Source: Phycisphaerae bacterium (GTDB taxonomy: Bacteria > Planctomycetota > Phycisphaerae > Sedimentisphaerales > Anaerobacaceae). From it: 40,921 nt of DNA. The position numbers and the translations under genes are program-made. The DNA lies in contig JAPLMX010000069.1 of the NCBI GenBank assembly GCA_026386805.1, positions 1 through 40,921 of the forward strand, in the 5' to 3' direction. Under the pieces are notes generated by a model that was given only the letters and a program-made list of their open reading frames with translations, was not told where the DNA came from and ran no database searches. Positions 1 to 9,158 of this stretch are shown piece after piece; the stretch's first letter is position 1; every line of letters begins with the position of its first letter.

Positions 1-111
1 ACCTCGGGGAGGTGGGGCAAGCGGTGGAGGATGGCATGGAGCGTGTGCAACAGAACGGACAACTCCTGTTCGGGTTCTTGGAGCACACCGGTCTTTTTTT
101 TGAGTGACTTG

Positions 112-495
112 TCACTGTATTATGCGAAATTCAGTAATGTCCTCTGTCACGGGGGGCATCTCTTCGCTCTCAGGGTTCTGTCGGAAACCCTCGTATTCCC
201 TGGCAGTCCGCTCGGCCTGCCCTCTCGCATCATTGGCGGCTTCCTTCAGACGAGCATCCTGCGGATGCTGTTGAGATTTTGCCTCCGCTATCCGTGCTCG
301 CAATACATCCAACTCGGTGTACTTGGCACCTACGCGCCGGAAATACCTGTTTTGGAACTTGGCAAGGCACAGTCTCAGGTCCCTGAGTTCGAGTTCCTTC
401 TCCCCCAGAAGATCAGAGAGACGGTTGAGTTCCACCTGCTTTGCGCCCAGTTCTTCTTCTTCAGGCGATGTCAACCTCGTAAGATCGTGAGCCAC
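112..495 (-). CDS. Coiled-coil protein of unknown function
   Basis: This 127-residue protein starts with ATG and is rich in Glu, Arg, Leu and Ala in heptad-like spacing, so a long coiled coil is likely over residues 10-100. A segment around residues 45-65 (FQNRYFRRVGAKYTELD) looks like the N-terminal helical region I associate with some J-domain proteins, but no J domain follows. The gene ends in UGA, and a different frame just downstream (about 1-105, minus strand) still reads as a Leu- and Glu-rich peptide. The C-terminus may therefore have been lost by frameshift; the window edge prevents a decision. Acidic C-terminal tail, no signal peptide, no membrane segment. Function unknown. Confidence 0.6.
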   Translation of the reverse strand: MAHDLTRLTSPEEEELGAKQVELNRLSDLLGEKELELRDLRLCLAKFQNRYFRRVGAKYTELDVLRARIAEAKSQQHPQDARLKEAANDARGQAERTAREYEGFRQNPESEEMPPVTEDITEFRIIQ

Positions 496-578
496 TATTA
501 TACCTCAACAATGATTCGCTTGCGGCCTTATTCTACACTCGTCGTGCACGCGAATCAAGGAGAATTGACATGAGGGAG

Positions 579-726
579 AATTAAAGCCACGCGGTCCTTT
601 TTTTGGGGTGGGACCGTTCGAGGGAAAAAGAGCGAAAGGCCGCAGGCCGGGCGGCTCCACCACAATCATCAATCGTAAATCATCGATCATCAATCGCAAG
701 GCCCTGACCCCGTCCCGTTTCCCTCT
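579..726. repeat. Intergenic repeat, copy 1 (GGTCC...GGACC hairpin type)
   Basis: The spacer between the coiled-coil gene and the next gene holds a repeat with a GCGGTCC arm, a T-rich centre, a GGGACCGTTCGAGG arm and a terminal GTCCCGTTTCCCTC box. The same pattern recurs at 2771-2832, 2855-2961 and 5379-5476. It lies only between genes and encodes nothing convincing. Confidence 0.6.
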
Positions 727-731
727 TCACA

Positions 732-2591
732 TCATTCGTGGTAGGGTTGGATTTCGAGGAAGTTGAAGGCTTGTTCCTGGCCGAAGGGGGCCGTGGGGCG
801 GTTGGGGTCCTGCCAATCGCTCACGGTCAGGGTGGCGGTGGCTGTTTTGGCGCGGAAGATCTTCCAATGGTAGGTGATGCAAACGGGGACTTGGGGCTCG
901 GGACTGGAAGCGTAGACTTCGGTGAACGATCGAGCGGTGTCGACGTCGGCGCCCTCGATCAGGACGGTGGCGATGGATTGGGTTTCTTCGATCTTCCTCG
1001 GCTTCGGTGTGAGGAGATCGCGGTAATCGCAAACGAACATTTTGAAAGAATACAGCCGGCCCGGCTGAAGGTCCTGGATCGTTTGGGAGAACGTGTTGGG
1101 TCCTTTTTCACTCCGCTTCATCCAGAGGAACGTGTCGCCGATGTGCTCGGGGTCGGCGGGGCGGCCGAGTCCCATGAATCGGCCTTCGATCCGGCCGTAG
1201 CGCGGAAAGCTCTTGGCGGCGATGCTGCCGGCTTCGGCGGGATGGAGGACCCAACCGTCCGTGCCGTGCTCAAAGTCGGCGTTCTGGATGTGCCGCAGGA
1301 ACAAGGGATCGCGGGTGAGCCGGTCGGATCTGCCCTGGAGGGCATAGTGGCGGTAGAGTTGGCCGACGAAACGGACCGTATCTTCGTCGGCCAAAAGGGA
1401 GGTCCACCAGTTCAGACCCGCGATGTTCGCGAGCGTTGGGTCGTTGGCCACCAGGTTCATTTGCTGGTCCATCCAGACGTGGTAATCGACGTTGGGCTGT
1501 TTGTTGATGCCGCCGGGAGGCATGGAGAAGAGGCCGAAGGTGATCACCATTTGCTTTTTGACGCCGGGTTCTTTGGCCTCCCAGTTGGCGAGGCCATCCA
1601 GGAAGGCCTGGAGGGCGTCCTGGGCGCCTTGTTCGGTGGACATTTCGTGGAGGTAACGTTCGGGGGCGACGAAATAGCCGCAGTCGATCATGGTTCGGAT
1701 AACGTGGGTGCCGATGATTTCCTGGTTGAGCTTCTTGCCGCTGCCGCCGACGTAGGCATAGATCGATTTGTGGGCGTACCGGCCGTCCGCGTGGATCTTG
1801 CGGAAGGCCTCGGAGTAAGATTCGTAGGCGGCGCGTTCCTGCTCCATGCGGGCGAGGCGGTCGGGAGTCATGACGGGGACCCATTCGGAAACGGGCCGGT
1901 TGACGATGAATTCGTTGATAATGATCCCATCCAGGAACGGGGCGTTGCCCAAGAAGCTGGTCCAGAAGGTGGCGTGTTCGTCCGCCGTCTTGGCCTGGGA
2001 ATTGATTCCCACTTCGGCGACGAATCGTTTTCCCTGGCGGTGCCAATCCTCGATGACCGCGTCCGAGAGCTTGAGGTTATGGGGAACGATCAGCGTGGTG
2101 ACGTTGGACAGAATGTCGCGCTGGAGGAAATCCATGTCGTAAAGACCGTAGGATTTGATTTGGGGGTCGAATCCGAGCCCGCAGTGCATGAGTTCGGGAA
2201 TAGCTTTGAGGGTCAGGTGTTCGAGGGAAATGGTTCCGGTGCGTTCGATCTGGAGTGTGTGGCGGCCTTTAGCGACGTGATGCATGGCCTCGTGAGTTGG
2301 GCCACTTCCGGGAGCAAGGTGGATCGGGGTTTCTCCTGGCGAGGCTTTGTCCAACGTGAGGCGGAGGGTGCCTTCGCCCTGCGTGGTAAAGGAAATGAAG
2401 ATCCAGCCATCGCTCGGACGAACAAACGGAAAAGATTCTGTGGTCGGGGCCGCAACGACGTCCAGCAGTAACGCCGCAAGGTTGTTCAATTTCCGGCCTT
2501 CGGGAATGGAGGTGTTGCCGTACGGCGCGGCCGCCAGACCGTGCGCGAGAGCCAGAGACGACGCCATGCACATTGTGAGCAGTCTTCGCAT
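732..2591 (-). CDS. Secreted TIM-barrel-like protein, possible glycoside hydrolase
   Basis: A 619-residue protein with a Sec signal peptide (MRRLLTMCMASSLALAHG, cleavage after about residue 21). Residues 25-130 look like a beta-sandwich domain (GEGTLRLTLDKASPGETP). Residues 130-420 have the alternating strand/helix pattern of a TIM barrel, with acidic residues at strand ends (DGIIINEF) that could be catalytic. Residues 430-619 look like a C-terminal carbohydrate-binding-type beta sandwich (FEHGTDGWVLHPAEAG). I cannot assign a glycoside hydrolase family. The secreted polysaccharide-related setting and the two flanking beta domains favour a carbohydrate-active enzyme. The large open frames on the opposite strand are shadows produced by GC-rich codon use. 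Confidence 0.75.
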   Translation of the reverse strand: MRRLLTMCMASSLALAHGLAAAPYGNTSIPEGRKLNNLAALLLDVVAAPTTESFPFVRPSDGWIFISFTTQGEGTLRLTLDKASPGETPIHLAPGSGPTHEAMHHVAKGRHTLQIERTGTISLEHLTLKAIPELMHCGLGFDPQIKSYGLYDMDFLQRDILSNVTTLIVPHNLKLSDAVIEDWHRQGKRFVAEVGINSQAKTADEHATFWTSFLGNAPFLDGIIINEFIVNRPVSEWVPVMTPDRLARMEQERAAYESYSEAFRKIHADGRYAHKSIYAYVGGSGKKLNQEIIGTHVIRTMIDCGYFVAPERYLHEMSTEQGAQDALQAFLDGLANWEAKEPGVKKQMVITFGLFSMPPGGINKQPNVDYHVWMDQQMNLVANDPTLANIAGLNWWTSLLADEDTVRFVGQLYRHYALQGRSDRLTRDPLFLRHIQNADFEHGTDGWVLHPAEAGSIAAKSFPRYGRIEGRFMGLGRPADPEHIGDTFLWMKRSEKGPNTFSQTIQDLQPGRLYSFKMFVCDYRDLLTPKPRKIEETQSIATVLIEGADVDTARSFTEVYASSPEPQVPVCITYHWKIFRAKTATATLTVSDWQDPNRPTAPFGQEQAFNFLEIQPYHE

Positions 2592-2972
2592 AAAACGGAC
2601 AGGCTGTTTTGTTCCTTCTACAAAATAAGGATGCCTCGTCAGCAGAATCTGGTGGCGTTACGGTGCCACCTGCGGTGCGAACAACGCCGCGTCGGGCAAT
2701 TGGCTGCTAAGTGTAGCGGGGGGCATCCGATAAAGCCAGAGAAAAGCAAGGGCCGGCAAACGGAAGCAAAGGAGAACTAAAGGTGCTCGGTCCATTTCTG
2801 CGGGTGCGACCGTTCGAGGAGAAGGAGGAAAAAGGAAAAGGGCAAAAGGCAAAGAGAACTAAAGGTACGCGGTCCTTTTTCGGGGGTGGGACCGTTCGAG
2901 GGAAAAAGGGGAGAAAGGCACGCATCCGAAAGAAGCACCTGACATTGTCCCGTTCCCTCAGACACGGATTCC
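2592..2972. repeat. Gene-free spacer with two more copies of the GGTCC/GGACC repeat
   Basis: No gene is visible in these 381 bases. Two imperfect copies of the intergenic repeat lie at 2771-2832 and 2855-2961, each opening with GAACTAAAGGT and the GGTCC arm. The second ends with the GTCCCGTTCCCTC box, also seen at 726 and 5476. A short purine-rich tract separates them. Confidence 0.6.
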
Positions 2973-4811
2973 TCACGGATTCGCGGTGTCCGCCTGTAGT
3001 GTATCAACTATCGTGATCTCCTCAATCCTCGTGTCTTTCTTGCCGGCCAGGTCGATGCCCTGCTCGCGCAGGACGGTCTCGAAGACGTGCAGGCGAGGAT
3101 CGCCGCCAGCCTTCATCGTGATTCGCTGAGCGGCCTTGTCATAGCGGAACTCGCGCCACGGCCGGCCGTCGCGCAGGACCTTCTTCGGCTCGGCGGCTAA
3201 GGGCGCCGACCAGCTTCCCTCCACCTCACGCTTCCAACCCTCGATGAGGTCGGCCCCACTGATTGTGACTTTCTCGCCCTGCATGGCACGGACCGTCACA
3301 CCATCGTTCTTCGGGGCCAGGACCTCGCGATAGACTCCGCCCCGCAGGACGATCGTCTCCCCCGGCTGGGCGATCGCGCACGCCTTGGCCAGACTTGCCA
3401 GCGGCACGCCGGGATAACCCCAAACCGGCTCGTCAGAGGCGCCCGGATGCCGCGGGTCCACGTAGTAGACGTTGGGGTACTCCAGGGCCCCGATCGTCAC
3501 GGGTCCCCGAACGCGATCTATCGCGTTTGGGAGCCCCACCCCGCCCTGGCCCGCCCCGATGGCCGGGCTGCCCTTTTTCAGGCGGAAATTCCGCTTCTGC
3601 GGATCTGCGAACAGCGGGTCCTGGCCATTGAGGTTCGTCCCACCTGCGAGCGGCGCGGTCTTAAACGTCAGGTTGTACTCCATGACCGGGTTGGCCGGAG
3701 TGAAGTCCATGCGGTCGTCGACGGCCCGCTCGGCCTCGCAGAGGATGTTGTTGCGAATGAGTCCATTGGTTGATTCCTTGCCCCGCAGGCCGATGGCGGC
3801 CCAATTCACCGTCGAGATGGTGCAGTTCTCGATCGTCACGTCGAGCGTCTGAATGATGTCCGGGCCCCAGCCCCCGCGCATCGTCGGGGCATTGGGCGAA
3901 ATAATGTTGTACCGGAAGGTCCAGCCCCGCACGCTGCCGATATGCGGCGCACTCTCCACCATGCACATCTGATGGAAGTCAAAACACGTGTTGTGCTCGA
4001 AGAGCAGGTTCTGTGCGATCTCGCCGTTGTTCGTGAAGGTCTGCAGGCAATCGACATGCGCGGTCTTGATCTCCGGCCGGATGCTGCCATGATAGTAGTT
4101 GTACCGCTGGAGGCAGCCCTTGCCGAAGAACCGCGAGTAATCGCAGTCATCGTTCTTGTTGCCCGGGGCGTACATGAAGAGGCGGCAGACTTCGTTGTTC
4201 TCCACCAACCAGTGCTCCCCGCCCAGGATGAAGCCGAATTCGCAGTGGTAGATTTTGTTGTAGGCAATGTGGTTGTGCGCCACCGCGGAGTAGTCGCGTG
4301 TGTTGCCGTCGGCGCTCGGCTGGCCGACCGTCCCGTTGACCGCCGTCATCATATCGTGGATGTAGTTGTCCAGGATTTCGCAGTGGCTGCTACGCAGTTG
4401 GACGGCCGTGGTGGGCTTATCGGCCGTGATCTCGAAGCCCTCCACGCGGAGGTAACTGGCCTCCAGATCGAAGCCGCCCACGATCGCCGAGCGCCGGGGC
4501 CGCGCCACGAAGGCGATGGGCTTGCCCTCCGTGCCGCCGGCCTTCACCTTGACCCGTTCGTCATACTTGCCCGCCATGACGTAGATGGTGTCGCCCGGCT
4601 GGGCGGCGCCTGCGGCGTGCTGCACGGTCTTGAAAGGTTTGTCCTCCGTTCCCGGGTTTGTGTCGGCGGCGCCGGGGGCTGCCTGGTCAACCACGTAGGT
4701 GGCCGCCCGAACCTGTCCGCGTGCGACCTCGTCCACCACACCGTATGCTGCGACCAGCAGGGCCAGCATTGCCATGCTCCGTTCCATCTTATTCAATGCG
4801 GTCACGCTCAT
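2973..4811 (-). CDS. Secreted right-handed parallel beta-helix protein (pectate-lyase-like)
   Basis: The protein has 612 residues. I chose the ATG at 4811 because a GGGGGA box lies 7 bases upstream; an in-frame ATG at 4835 has none. An N-terminal hydrophobic signal (MLALLVAAYGVV) precedes a DUF1565-type start (YVVDQAAPGAADTNPGTEDK, residues about 38-57), then repeated N-rich turns typical of right-handed beta helices (IENCTISTV, IRNNILCEA, LFEHNTCF). A second DUF1565-like start near residue 450 (YYVDPRHPGASDEPVWGYPG) suggests two helix units. It probably acts on or binds polysaccharide outside the cell. The catalytic type cannot be read from the sequence. A short palindromic repeat is inserted in frame near residues 424-437. 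Confidence 0.8.
   Translation of the reverse strand: MSVTALNKMERSMAMLALLVAAYGVVDEVARGQVRAATYVVDQAAPGAADTNPGTEDKPFKTVQHAAGAAQPGDTIYVMAGKYDERVKVKAGGTEGKPIAFVARPRRSAIVGGFDLEASYLRVEGFEITADKPTTAVQLRSSHCEILDNYIHDMMTAVNGTVGQPSADGNTRDYSAVAHNHIAYNKIYHCEFGFILGGEHWLVENNEVCRLFMYAPGNKNDDCDYSRFFGKGCLQRYNYYHGSIRPEIKTAHVDCLQTFTNNGEIAQNLLFEHNTCFDFHQMCMVESAPHIGSVRGWTFRYNIISPNAPTMRGGWGPDIIQTLDVTIENCTISTVNWAAIGLRGKESTNGLIRNNILCEAERAVDDRMDFTPANPVMEYNLTFKTAPLAGGTNLNGQDPLFADPQKRNFRLKKGSPAIGAGQGGVGLPNAIDRVRGPVTIGALEYPNVYYVDPRHPGASDEPVWGYPGVPLASLAKACAIAQPGETIVLRGGVYREVLAPKNDGVTVRAMQGEKVTISGADLIEGWKREVEGSWSAPLAAEPKKVLRDGRPWREFRYDKAAQRITMKAGGDPRLHVFETVLREQGIDLAGKKDTRIEEITIVDTLQADTANP
3500..3540. repeat. In-frame palindromic repeat inside the beta-helix gene
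   Basis: A hairpin with arms CGAACGCGAT and ATCGCGTTTG lies within coding sequence and is translated as GLPNAIDRVRGP on the minus strand. Related palindromes occur at 23601-23643 (also coding) and 36753-36824 (intergenic). Confidence 0.6.
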
Positions 4812-5562
4812 CCGGGATTCCCCCTTTGACTTCATAGACTATGCTCTTGCACGACATACGTCCCATGATACCAACGTGCCGCCTCCGATTCCAATAGCTC
4901 CCGCCCTCTGCCGCTTCTCCCCCTCAGAATCTACCAGTCTGCGGTCAAGATCGAGCCTCAGGGGGGGATGTGGGGCAGCCCTTGAATTACAATGGCCCGG
5001 TAGAAAGCTAAAAGAGAAAAGAAGCCACAGAGGGCACAGAGCAGCACAGAGAAGAGGGAAGGTGAGGTCCCCAAACACCGAAGTCCGCATTTGGGAGCCC
5101 TGAGAAGGTGGAAGACAAGAAGGTGAGAACCGAAGAAAGTCGGGGCGTCCTCTCACTTTCTTCCCTTCGTTCTTCCCACCTTGGGGCTCTGTGTTCTCTG
5201 TGCCCTCTGTGGCTGAAACCGCAGTTTAGCCTTATAGCGGATCATTGTTAAATCAAGCTTTAACGAGGGAGATTCATAGCCAGCTTCTGACGCGCCGGAG
5301 TTTCGGCGGGACGACCGTCTCTTACGCCTATTGAGGAAGGTGGGCACCGCCCACCCTACGGGACTTCATCCCGGTGGAGAGAACTACAGTACGCGGTCGT
5401 CTTTCGGGGGTGTGACCATTGGAGAAGGCGAAAGGCCCGCATCCGAAGAAAAGACCTGACCCCGTCCTGTTCCCGAAAATGCTGTGGAAATTCAGGCGGG
5501 GCGGGGTTACGCTGTCAGGCTGACCGTGAGTACGTCTACCCACAATGAATAGGGGTTCGGCA
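4812..5562. repeat. Gene-free spacer made of several repeat families
   Basis: No gene is supported in these 750 bases. A roughly 190-base element at 5025-5214 has inverted ends (CCACAGAGGGCACAGAG facing CTCTGTGCCCTCTGTGG). A GGTGGGC/GCCCACC hairpin lies at 5337-5359. A fourth copy of the GGTCC-type repeat occupies 5379-5476. The arrangement resembles accumulated small non-autonomous repeats; no transposase gene is present. Confidence 0.6.
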
Positions 5563-7011
5563 ATGGAAGCAGATTTTGCACTGCCACGATCCGGCCAACG
5601 CGTGCGTTACAACATGACCTTCATCTGGCTGATCTGCAGCGCCGCGGCGATGGGGGGCCTGCTGTTCGGGTACGACTGGGTCGTCATCGGCGGGGCCAAG
5701 CCCTTCTTCGAGCGGTACTTCCATCTCACCACCGCCGCACAAAAAGGCTGGGCCAATAGTTGCGCCTTGATCGGCTGCCTCGTGGGTGCGATGGTGGCCG
5801 GGGCGCTGAGCGACAAGTTCGGGCGTAAGCGCCTGCTCATCTTCTCGGCCGCTCTATTTGTGGTGACGTCGCTTGGCAACGCGCTGGCGCCGAGCTTTGG
5901 CGTTTTCGTCACGTGGCGAATCTTGGGGGGCGTGGCGATTGGCCTGGCCTCGAACCTCTCGCCCATGTATATCGCCGAGATCTCGCCCGCCGCGGCGCGG
6001 GGGCGGCTGGTGGCGATCAATCAACTGACCATCGTCATCGGCATCCTGGCGGCGCAGTTCATCAACTGGTGGATCGTCCGCGATCTTCCGGCCGGAGCCG
6101 GCGACGAGTTTATCCGCACGTCCTGGTACGGCCAGGCGGGCTGGCGGTGGATGTTCGCCTTGACGGCGGTCCCGTCGCTGCTGTTTTTCGTCTGCATGTT
6201 CTTCGTGCCCGAGAGTCCGCGCTGGCTCGTCAAGAACGGGGCGAGCGACCGTGCCCGAGGCGTCCTCGCGCGGATCGGCGGCCAGGCTTACGCCGAGGCC
6301 GAGGTGCGGGACGTGCAAGCCACGCTTGTGTCGAGGGCGTCCCGCCCTCGAATCGCGGGCTGGAAGCCCGCGACACGGCAATTCGCCGAGCTGCAGGAGC
6401 CGAGGATGCGCCGCGTGCTCGTGCTGGGCGTGGTTCTGGCCGTATTCCAGCAATGGTGCGGCATCAACGTGATCTTCAATTATGCAGAGGAGATCTTCAA
6501 GGCCGCCGGCTACGACATCTCCGACGTGCTCAAGAACATTGCCTGGACCGGCTCGGTGAACCTGGCCTTCACGTTCGTCGCCCTGGGCGTGGTGGATAAG
6601 GGCGGTCGCAGGCCGCTGATGCTGCTGGGCTCGGCGGGACTCGCCGTCATCTACGCGGTCATGGGCCTGTGTTACCACGGCGGCGTCAAGGGGCTGCCCA
6701 TGCTGCTGCTCGTGCTGGCCGCCATCGGCTGCTACGCGATGTCGCTGGCCCCCGTGACGTGGGTCGTGATCTCGGAGATTTTCCCCAACCGCATTCGCGG
6801 CGCGGCGATGTCCGTGGCCGTGACGAGCCTGTGGATCGCGTGCTTCCTTCTCACCTACACCTTCCCGATCCTGAACGCCGAGCTCGGCTCGGCGGGCACG
6901 TTCTGGCTCTACGCGGGCATCTGCGTCGCCGGCTTCGTTTTCATCCTGTTGGAGCTGCCGGAGACCAAGGGCAAGTCCCTGGAAGAGATCGAACGCCAGT
7001 TAGTAGATTGA
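5563..7011 (+). CDS. MFS sugar transporter (sugar porter family)
   Basis: A 482-residue inner-membrane protein with about 12 hydrophobic segments. Sugar-porter signatures are present: GLLFGYDWVVIGG in TM1, the loop motif SDKFGRKR, PESPRWLV after TM6, QQWCGINVIFNYAEEIF in TM7, DKGGRRPL, and a PETKGKSLEEIE C-terminus. These identify a proton-linked or facilitative hexose or pentose transporter of the XylE/GLUT type. I chose the ATG at 5563, with AGGGG 7 bases upstream, over an ATG at 5545. It opens a plus-strand run of carbohydrate genes; the lactonase follows 26 bases later. Residues about 256-272 (SRASRPRIAGWKPATR) come from an in-frame palindromic repeat in the central cytoplasmic loop, where an insertion would be tolerated. 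Confidence 0.95.
   Translation: MEADFALPRSGQRVRYNMTFIWLICSAAAMGGLLFGYDWVVIGGAKPFFERYFHLTTAAQKGWANSCALIGCLVGAMVAGALSDKFGRKRLLIFSAALFVVTSLGNALAPSFGVFVTWRILGGVAIGLASNLSPMYIAEISPAAARGRLVAINQLTIVIGILAAQFINWWIVRDLPAGAGDEFIRTSWYGQAGWRWMFALTAVPSLLFFVCMFFVPESPRWLVKNGASDRARGVLARIGGQAYAEAEVRDVQATLVSRASRPRIAGWKPATRQFAELQEPRMRRVLVLGVVLAVFQQWCGINVIFNYAEEIFKAAGYDISDVLKNIAWTGSVNLAFTFVALGVVDKGGRRPLMLLGSAGLAVIYAVMGLCYHGGVKGLPMLLLVLAAIGCYAMSLAPVTWVVISEIFPNRIRGAAMSVAVTSLWIACFLLTYTFPILNAELGSAGTFWLYAGICVAGFVFILLELPETKGKSLEEIERQLVD
6328..6376. repeat. In-frame palindromic repeat inside the sugar transporter
   Basis: The element is bounded by GTGTCG and CGACAC and holds two hairpins, GAGGGCGTCCCGCCCTC and CGCGGGCTGGAAGCCCGCG. 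It is translated in frame into a loop of the transporter. A related element lies in selD at 27602-27733. Confidence 0.75.
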
Positions 7012-7037
7012 CTCACACCATCAGGAGGTAGGACAAC

Positions 7038-8156
7038 ATGACCCAGCTAATCGCGTTGGTTTGTATGAATTGTCTATCGGTGGCATCCCAGCCTGCGGAG
7101 GTGCTGGTGTACGTCGGAACGTACACGAACCGAGGCGGCGAAGGCGTCTACGTCTATCGTCTGGACCCGGCGACCGGGGGGCTGAAACCTGTGACGAAGT
7201 CGCCTCGCTTGAATAATCCATCCTTCGTGGCGATCGACCCCAAGGGGCGGTGCGTTTATGCCGTCCGGGAAGGTGGCGGACCGGCGGGGGCGATTGTCGC
7301 CCTGGCGCGGAACGCCACGACCGGCGAGCTGATCCTCCTGAACGAGCAGCCGTCGGGCGGGCAAGGTCCCTGCTACGTGACGGTGGACCGCGCGGGCCGA
7401 TTCGTCCTGGCCGCCAACTACGGCAGCGGCAGCGCGGTTGTGTTTCCCATCGGCGCGGACGGCCGCTTGCAGCCCGCCAGTTGTGTGATTCAGCACGAAG
7501 GTTCGAGCGTCAACCCGTCCCGGCAGAAAGGGCCGCACGCCCATTCCATCGTGCTCGATCCGGCCAATCGCTACGCGTTCGTTCCGGACCTGGGCATGGA
7601 CAAGATCATGATCTACCGTTTCGACCGCGAGCATGGCAAGCTGCTGCCCAATGACCCGCCCTTTGCGAAGTGCGAGCCGGGATCGGGACCGCGGCACTTC
7701 ACCTTCCACCCCGACGGCAAGCACGCCTACGTGATCGAGGAGCTCAGTTGCACGGTCACGGCGTTCGCCTACGACGCGGACACCGGCACGCTGAAGCCCT
7801 TGCAGAAGATCAGCACTCTGCCCACGGACTTCAAGGGTACGAGCACCTGTGCCGACGTCCACGTGCATCCGTCGGGCCGCTTCCTCTACGGCTCCAATCG
7901 GGGGCACGATAGCATCGCGTGTTTCGCGATCGACGCCAAGACGGGCGAGCTTCGCCTGATCGGCCACGAGCCGAGCCAGGGCAAGAACCCGCGCAATTTC
8001 GCGATTGACCCGTCCGGCACGTTCCTGCTGGCCGCCAATCAAGATGGTAACAACATAGTCAGCTTTCGCATCAATCAGGAGACGGGCGAGCTGACACCGA
8101 CTGGGCAAGTGTGCCAGGTGTCCATGCCGGTGTGCGTGAAAATGATGAAGCCATAA
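7038..8156 (+). CDS. Secreted 6-phosphogluconolactonase-type lactonase (beta-propeller)
   Basis: A 372-residue protein of the seven-bladed lactonase family (PF10282, the Pgl/YbhE type). The family opening YVGTYTNRGGEGVYVYRLD is at residues 29-47, and blade repeats follow (FVAIDPKGRCVYAV, PCYVTVDRAGRFVLAANYGSG, FTFHPDGKHAYVIEE, PRNFAIDPSGTFLLAANQ). The first 17 residues are hydrophobic and may be a signal peptide (MTQLIALVCMNCLSVAS). An AGGAGG box lies just upstream of the ATG. Family members hydrolyse sugar lactones such as 6-phosphogluconolactone. Lying between a sugar transporter and an enolase-superfamily enzyme, it fits an oxidative sugar or sugar-acid route. The exact substrate is not readable. 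Confidence 0.88.
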   Translation: MTQLIALVCMNCLSVASQPAEVLVYVGTYTNRGGEGVYVYRLDPATGGLKPVTKSPRLNNPSFVAIDPKGRCVYAVREGGGPAGAIVALARNATTGELILLNEQPSGGQGPCYVTVDRAGRFVLAANYGSGSAVVFPIGADGRLQPASCVIQHEGSSVNPSRQKGPHAHSIVLDPANRYAFVPDLGMDKIMIYRFDREHGKLLPNDPPFAKCEPGSGPRHFTFHPDGKHAYVIEELSCTVTAFAYDADTGTLKPLQKISTLPTDFKGTSTCADVHVHPSGRFLYGSNRGHDSIACFAIDAKTGELRLIGHEPSQGKNPRNFAIDPSGTFLLAANQDGNNIVSFRINQETGELTPTGQVCQVSMPVCVKMMKP

Positions 8157-8168
8157 CCACGTAGCCAT

Positions 8169-8222
8169 GTAGGGTGGGCCTTGGCCCACCAATAGCTGTC
8201 GGTGGGGCAAGCCCCACCCTAC
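8169..8222. repeat. Intergenic palindromic repeat (GTAGGGTGGG...CCCACCCTAC)
   Basis: The element is bounded by GTAGGGTGGGC and CCCACCCTAC and contains two hairpins (GGGCCTTGGCCC and GGGGCAAGCCCC). A half copy sits in frame in the dehydratase-like gene at 22671-22692, and a related one lies at 5337-5359. Confidence 0.75.
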
Positions 8223-8247
8223 AAGCCGCGCCGGAGAGGAGCAGGTT

Positions 8248-9147
8248 ATGAAGACGCAGCGTAGTACGATTGTTCTGCTGGCAAGCATCACTATCGCCAG
8301 CGCCTGTGCGGTTGCGGCGGAGCCGGCTTTTCTGCGGTGGTCCGTGGCGGACATCCCCGAGCAGTCCATCGATCTGAGCACCGCGACGGCCCACTACAAA
8401 CCGATCTTCGGTATTGCGGACCCGAATGCCCGGAATGTCAAAGGCATCGTCCGATTCGGGGAGTTGACCGTTGAGCCGGGCGGTAGCAGCAAGACTGTCA
8501 GTGACAAGGACGCCGAGGGGGTCGTTTTCATTCTGGCGGGCAGCGGCACTCTCCGGTATGGGCAAGAGAAGGTGCCCGTGAAACAGAATGATTTTGTATA
8601 CCTGCCCGTTGGCGTGGAGCATGGAGTCTCGAACCCGGGGCAGGAGCAGCTACGGCTGCTGGTGATGGCATTCAAGATTCCTGAGGGCCTCGAGGTCCCG
8701 GCAACGGCAAAGCTGATGCTGGCCAGCGCCGACGACGTGCAACTCCAGGTGTTGGCGAGCCATGGGCGCACGACCCAGTTCAAGCTGCTGCTGGGCACCA
8801 CCAAGAGTCAGCGGGATAAGCTCGCGGCGGCCCAGCAGATCAACAGCTTCTTTCTCATGGACTTCGCGGCGGGCGGTACGAACATCCCGCACCGGCACGC
8901 CAAAGAGGAGGAGATCTACTACGTCCTGCGCGGCTCCGGCGACATGGTGGCCGGGACCGATGCGGCGAAGAAGGAAATGCGATATCCATCGAAGCCGGGC
9001 GATGCCTACTACTTCTCGCACGGCACGCTGATCGGGTTCTACAGCGGCGGCAAGGAAGGCGAGGACCATGCACAGATTCTTGCGGTGCGCTGGCCCATTC
9101 CTTCCTCGAAATCTGACACACCGCCTGATGACACAGGCAGGAAATGA
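8248..9147 (+). CDS. Secreted bicupin protein
   Basis: A 299-residue protein with a clear signal peptide (TIVLLASITIASACAVAA, cleavage near residue 24), followed by two cupin domains. The first (residues about 70-145) carries GELTVEPGGSS, VVFILAGSGTLRYG and YLPVGVEHGVSNPG. The second (about 195-285) carries MDFAAGGTNIPHRHAKEEEIYYVLRG in part, with the HxH...E metal ligands visible (HRHAKEEE). The first cupin lacks the HxH pair, so probably only the second binds metal. A GGAGAGGAG box precedes the ATG. Its place between a lactonase and an enolase-superfamily enzyme suggests a role with sugar acids, perhaps isomerase or binding, but no reaction can be assigned. Confidence 0.8.
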   Translation: MKTQRSTIVLLASITIASACAVAAEPAFLRWSVADIPEQSIDLSTATAHYKPIFGIADPNARNVKGIVRFGELTVEPGGSSKTVSDKDAEGVVFILAGSGTLRYGQEKVPVKQNDFVYLPVGVEHGVSNPGQEQLRLLVMAFKIPEGLEVPATAKLMLASADDVQLQVLASHGRTTQFKLLLGTTKSQRDKLAAAQQINSFFLMDFAAGGTNIPHRHAKEEEIYYVLRGSGDMVAGTDAAKKEMRYPSKPGDAYYFSHGTLIGFYSGGKEGEDHAQILAVRWPIPSSKSDTPPDDTGRK

Positions 9148-9158
9148 GGTGAGATTCA

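Noticed and set aside
738..2471. Long plus-strand frame opposite the first secreted protein
   Set aside because: Gly/Val/Asp/Glu-rich translation without domain signals; the minus frame has a signal peptide and protein-like composition. Similar shadows occur opposite 7074-8381, 9177-10625 and 3942-4829.
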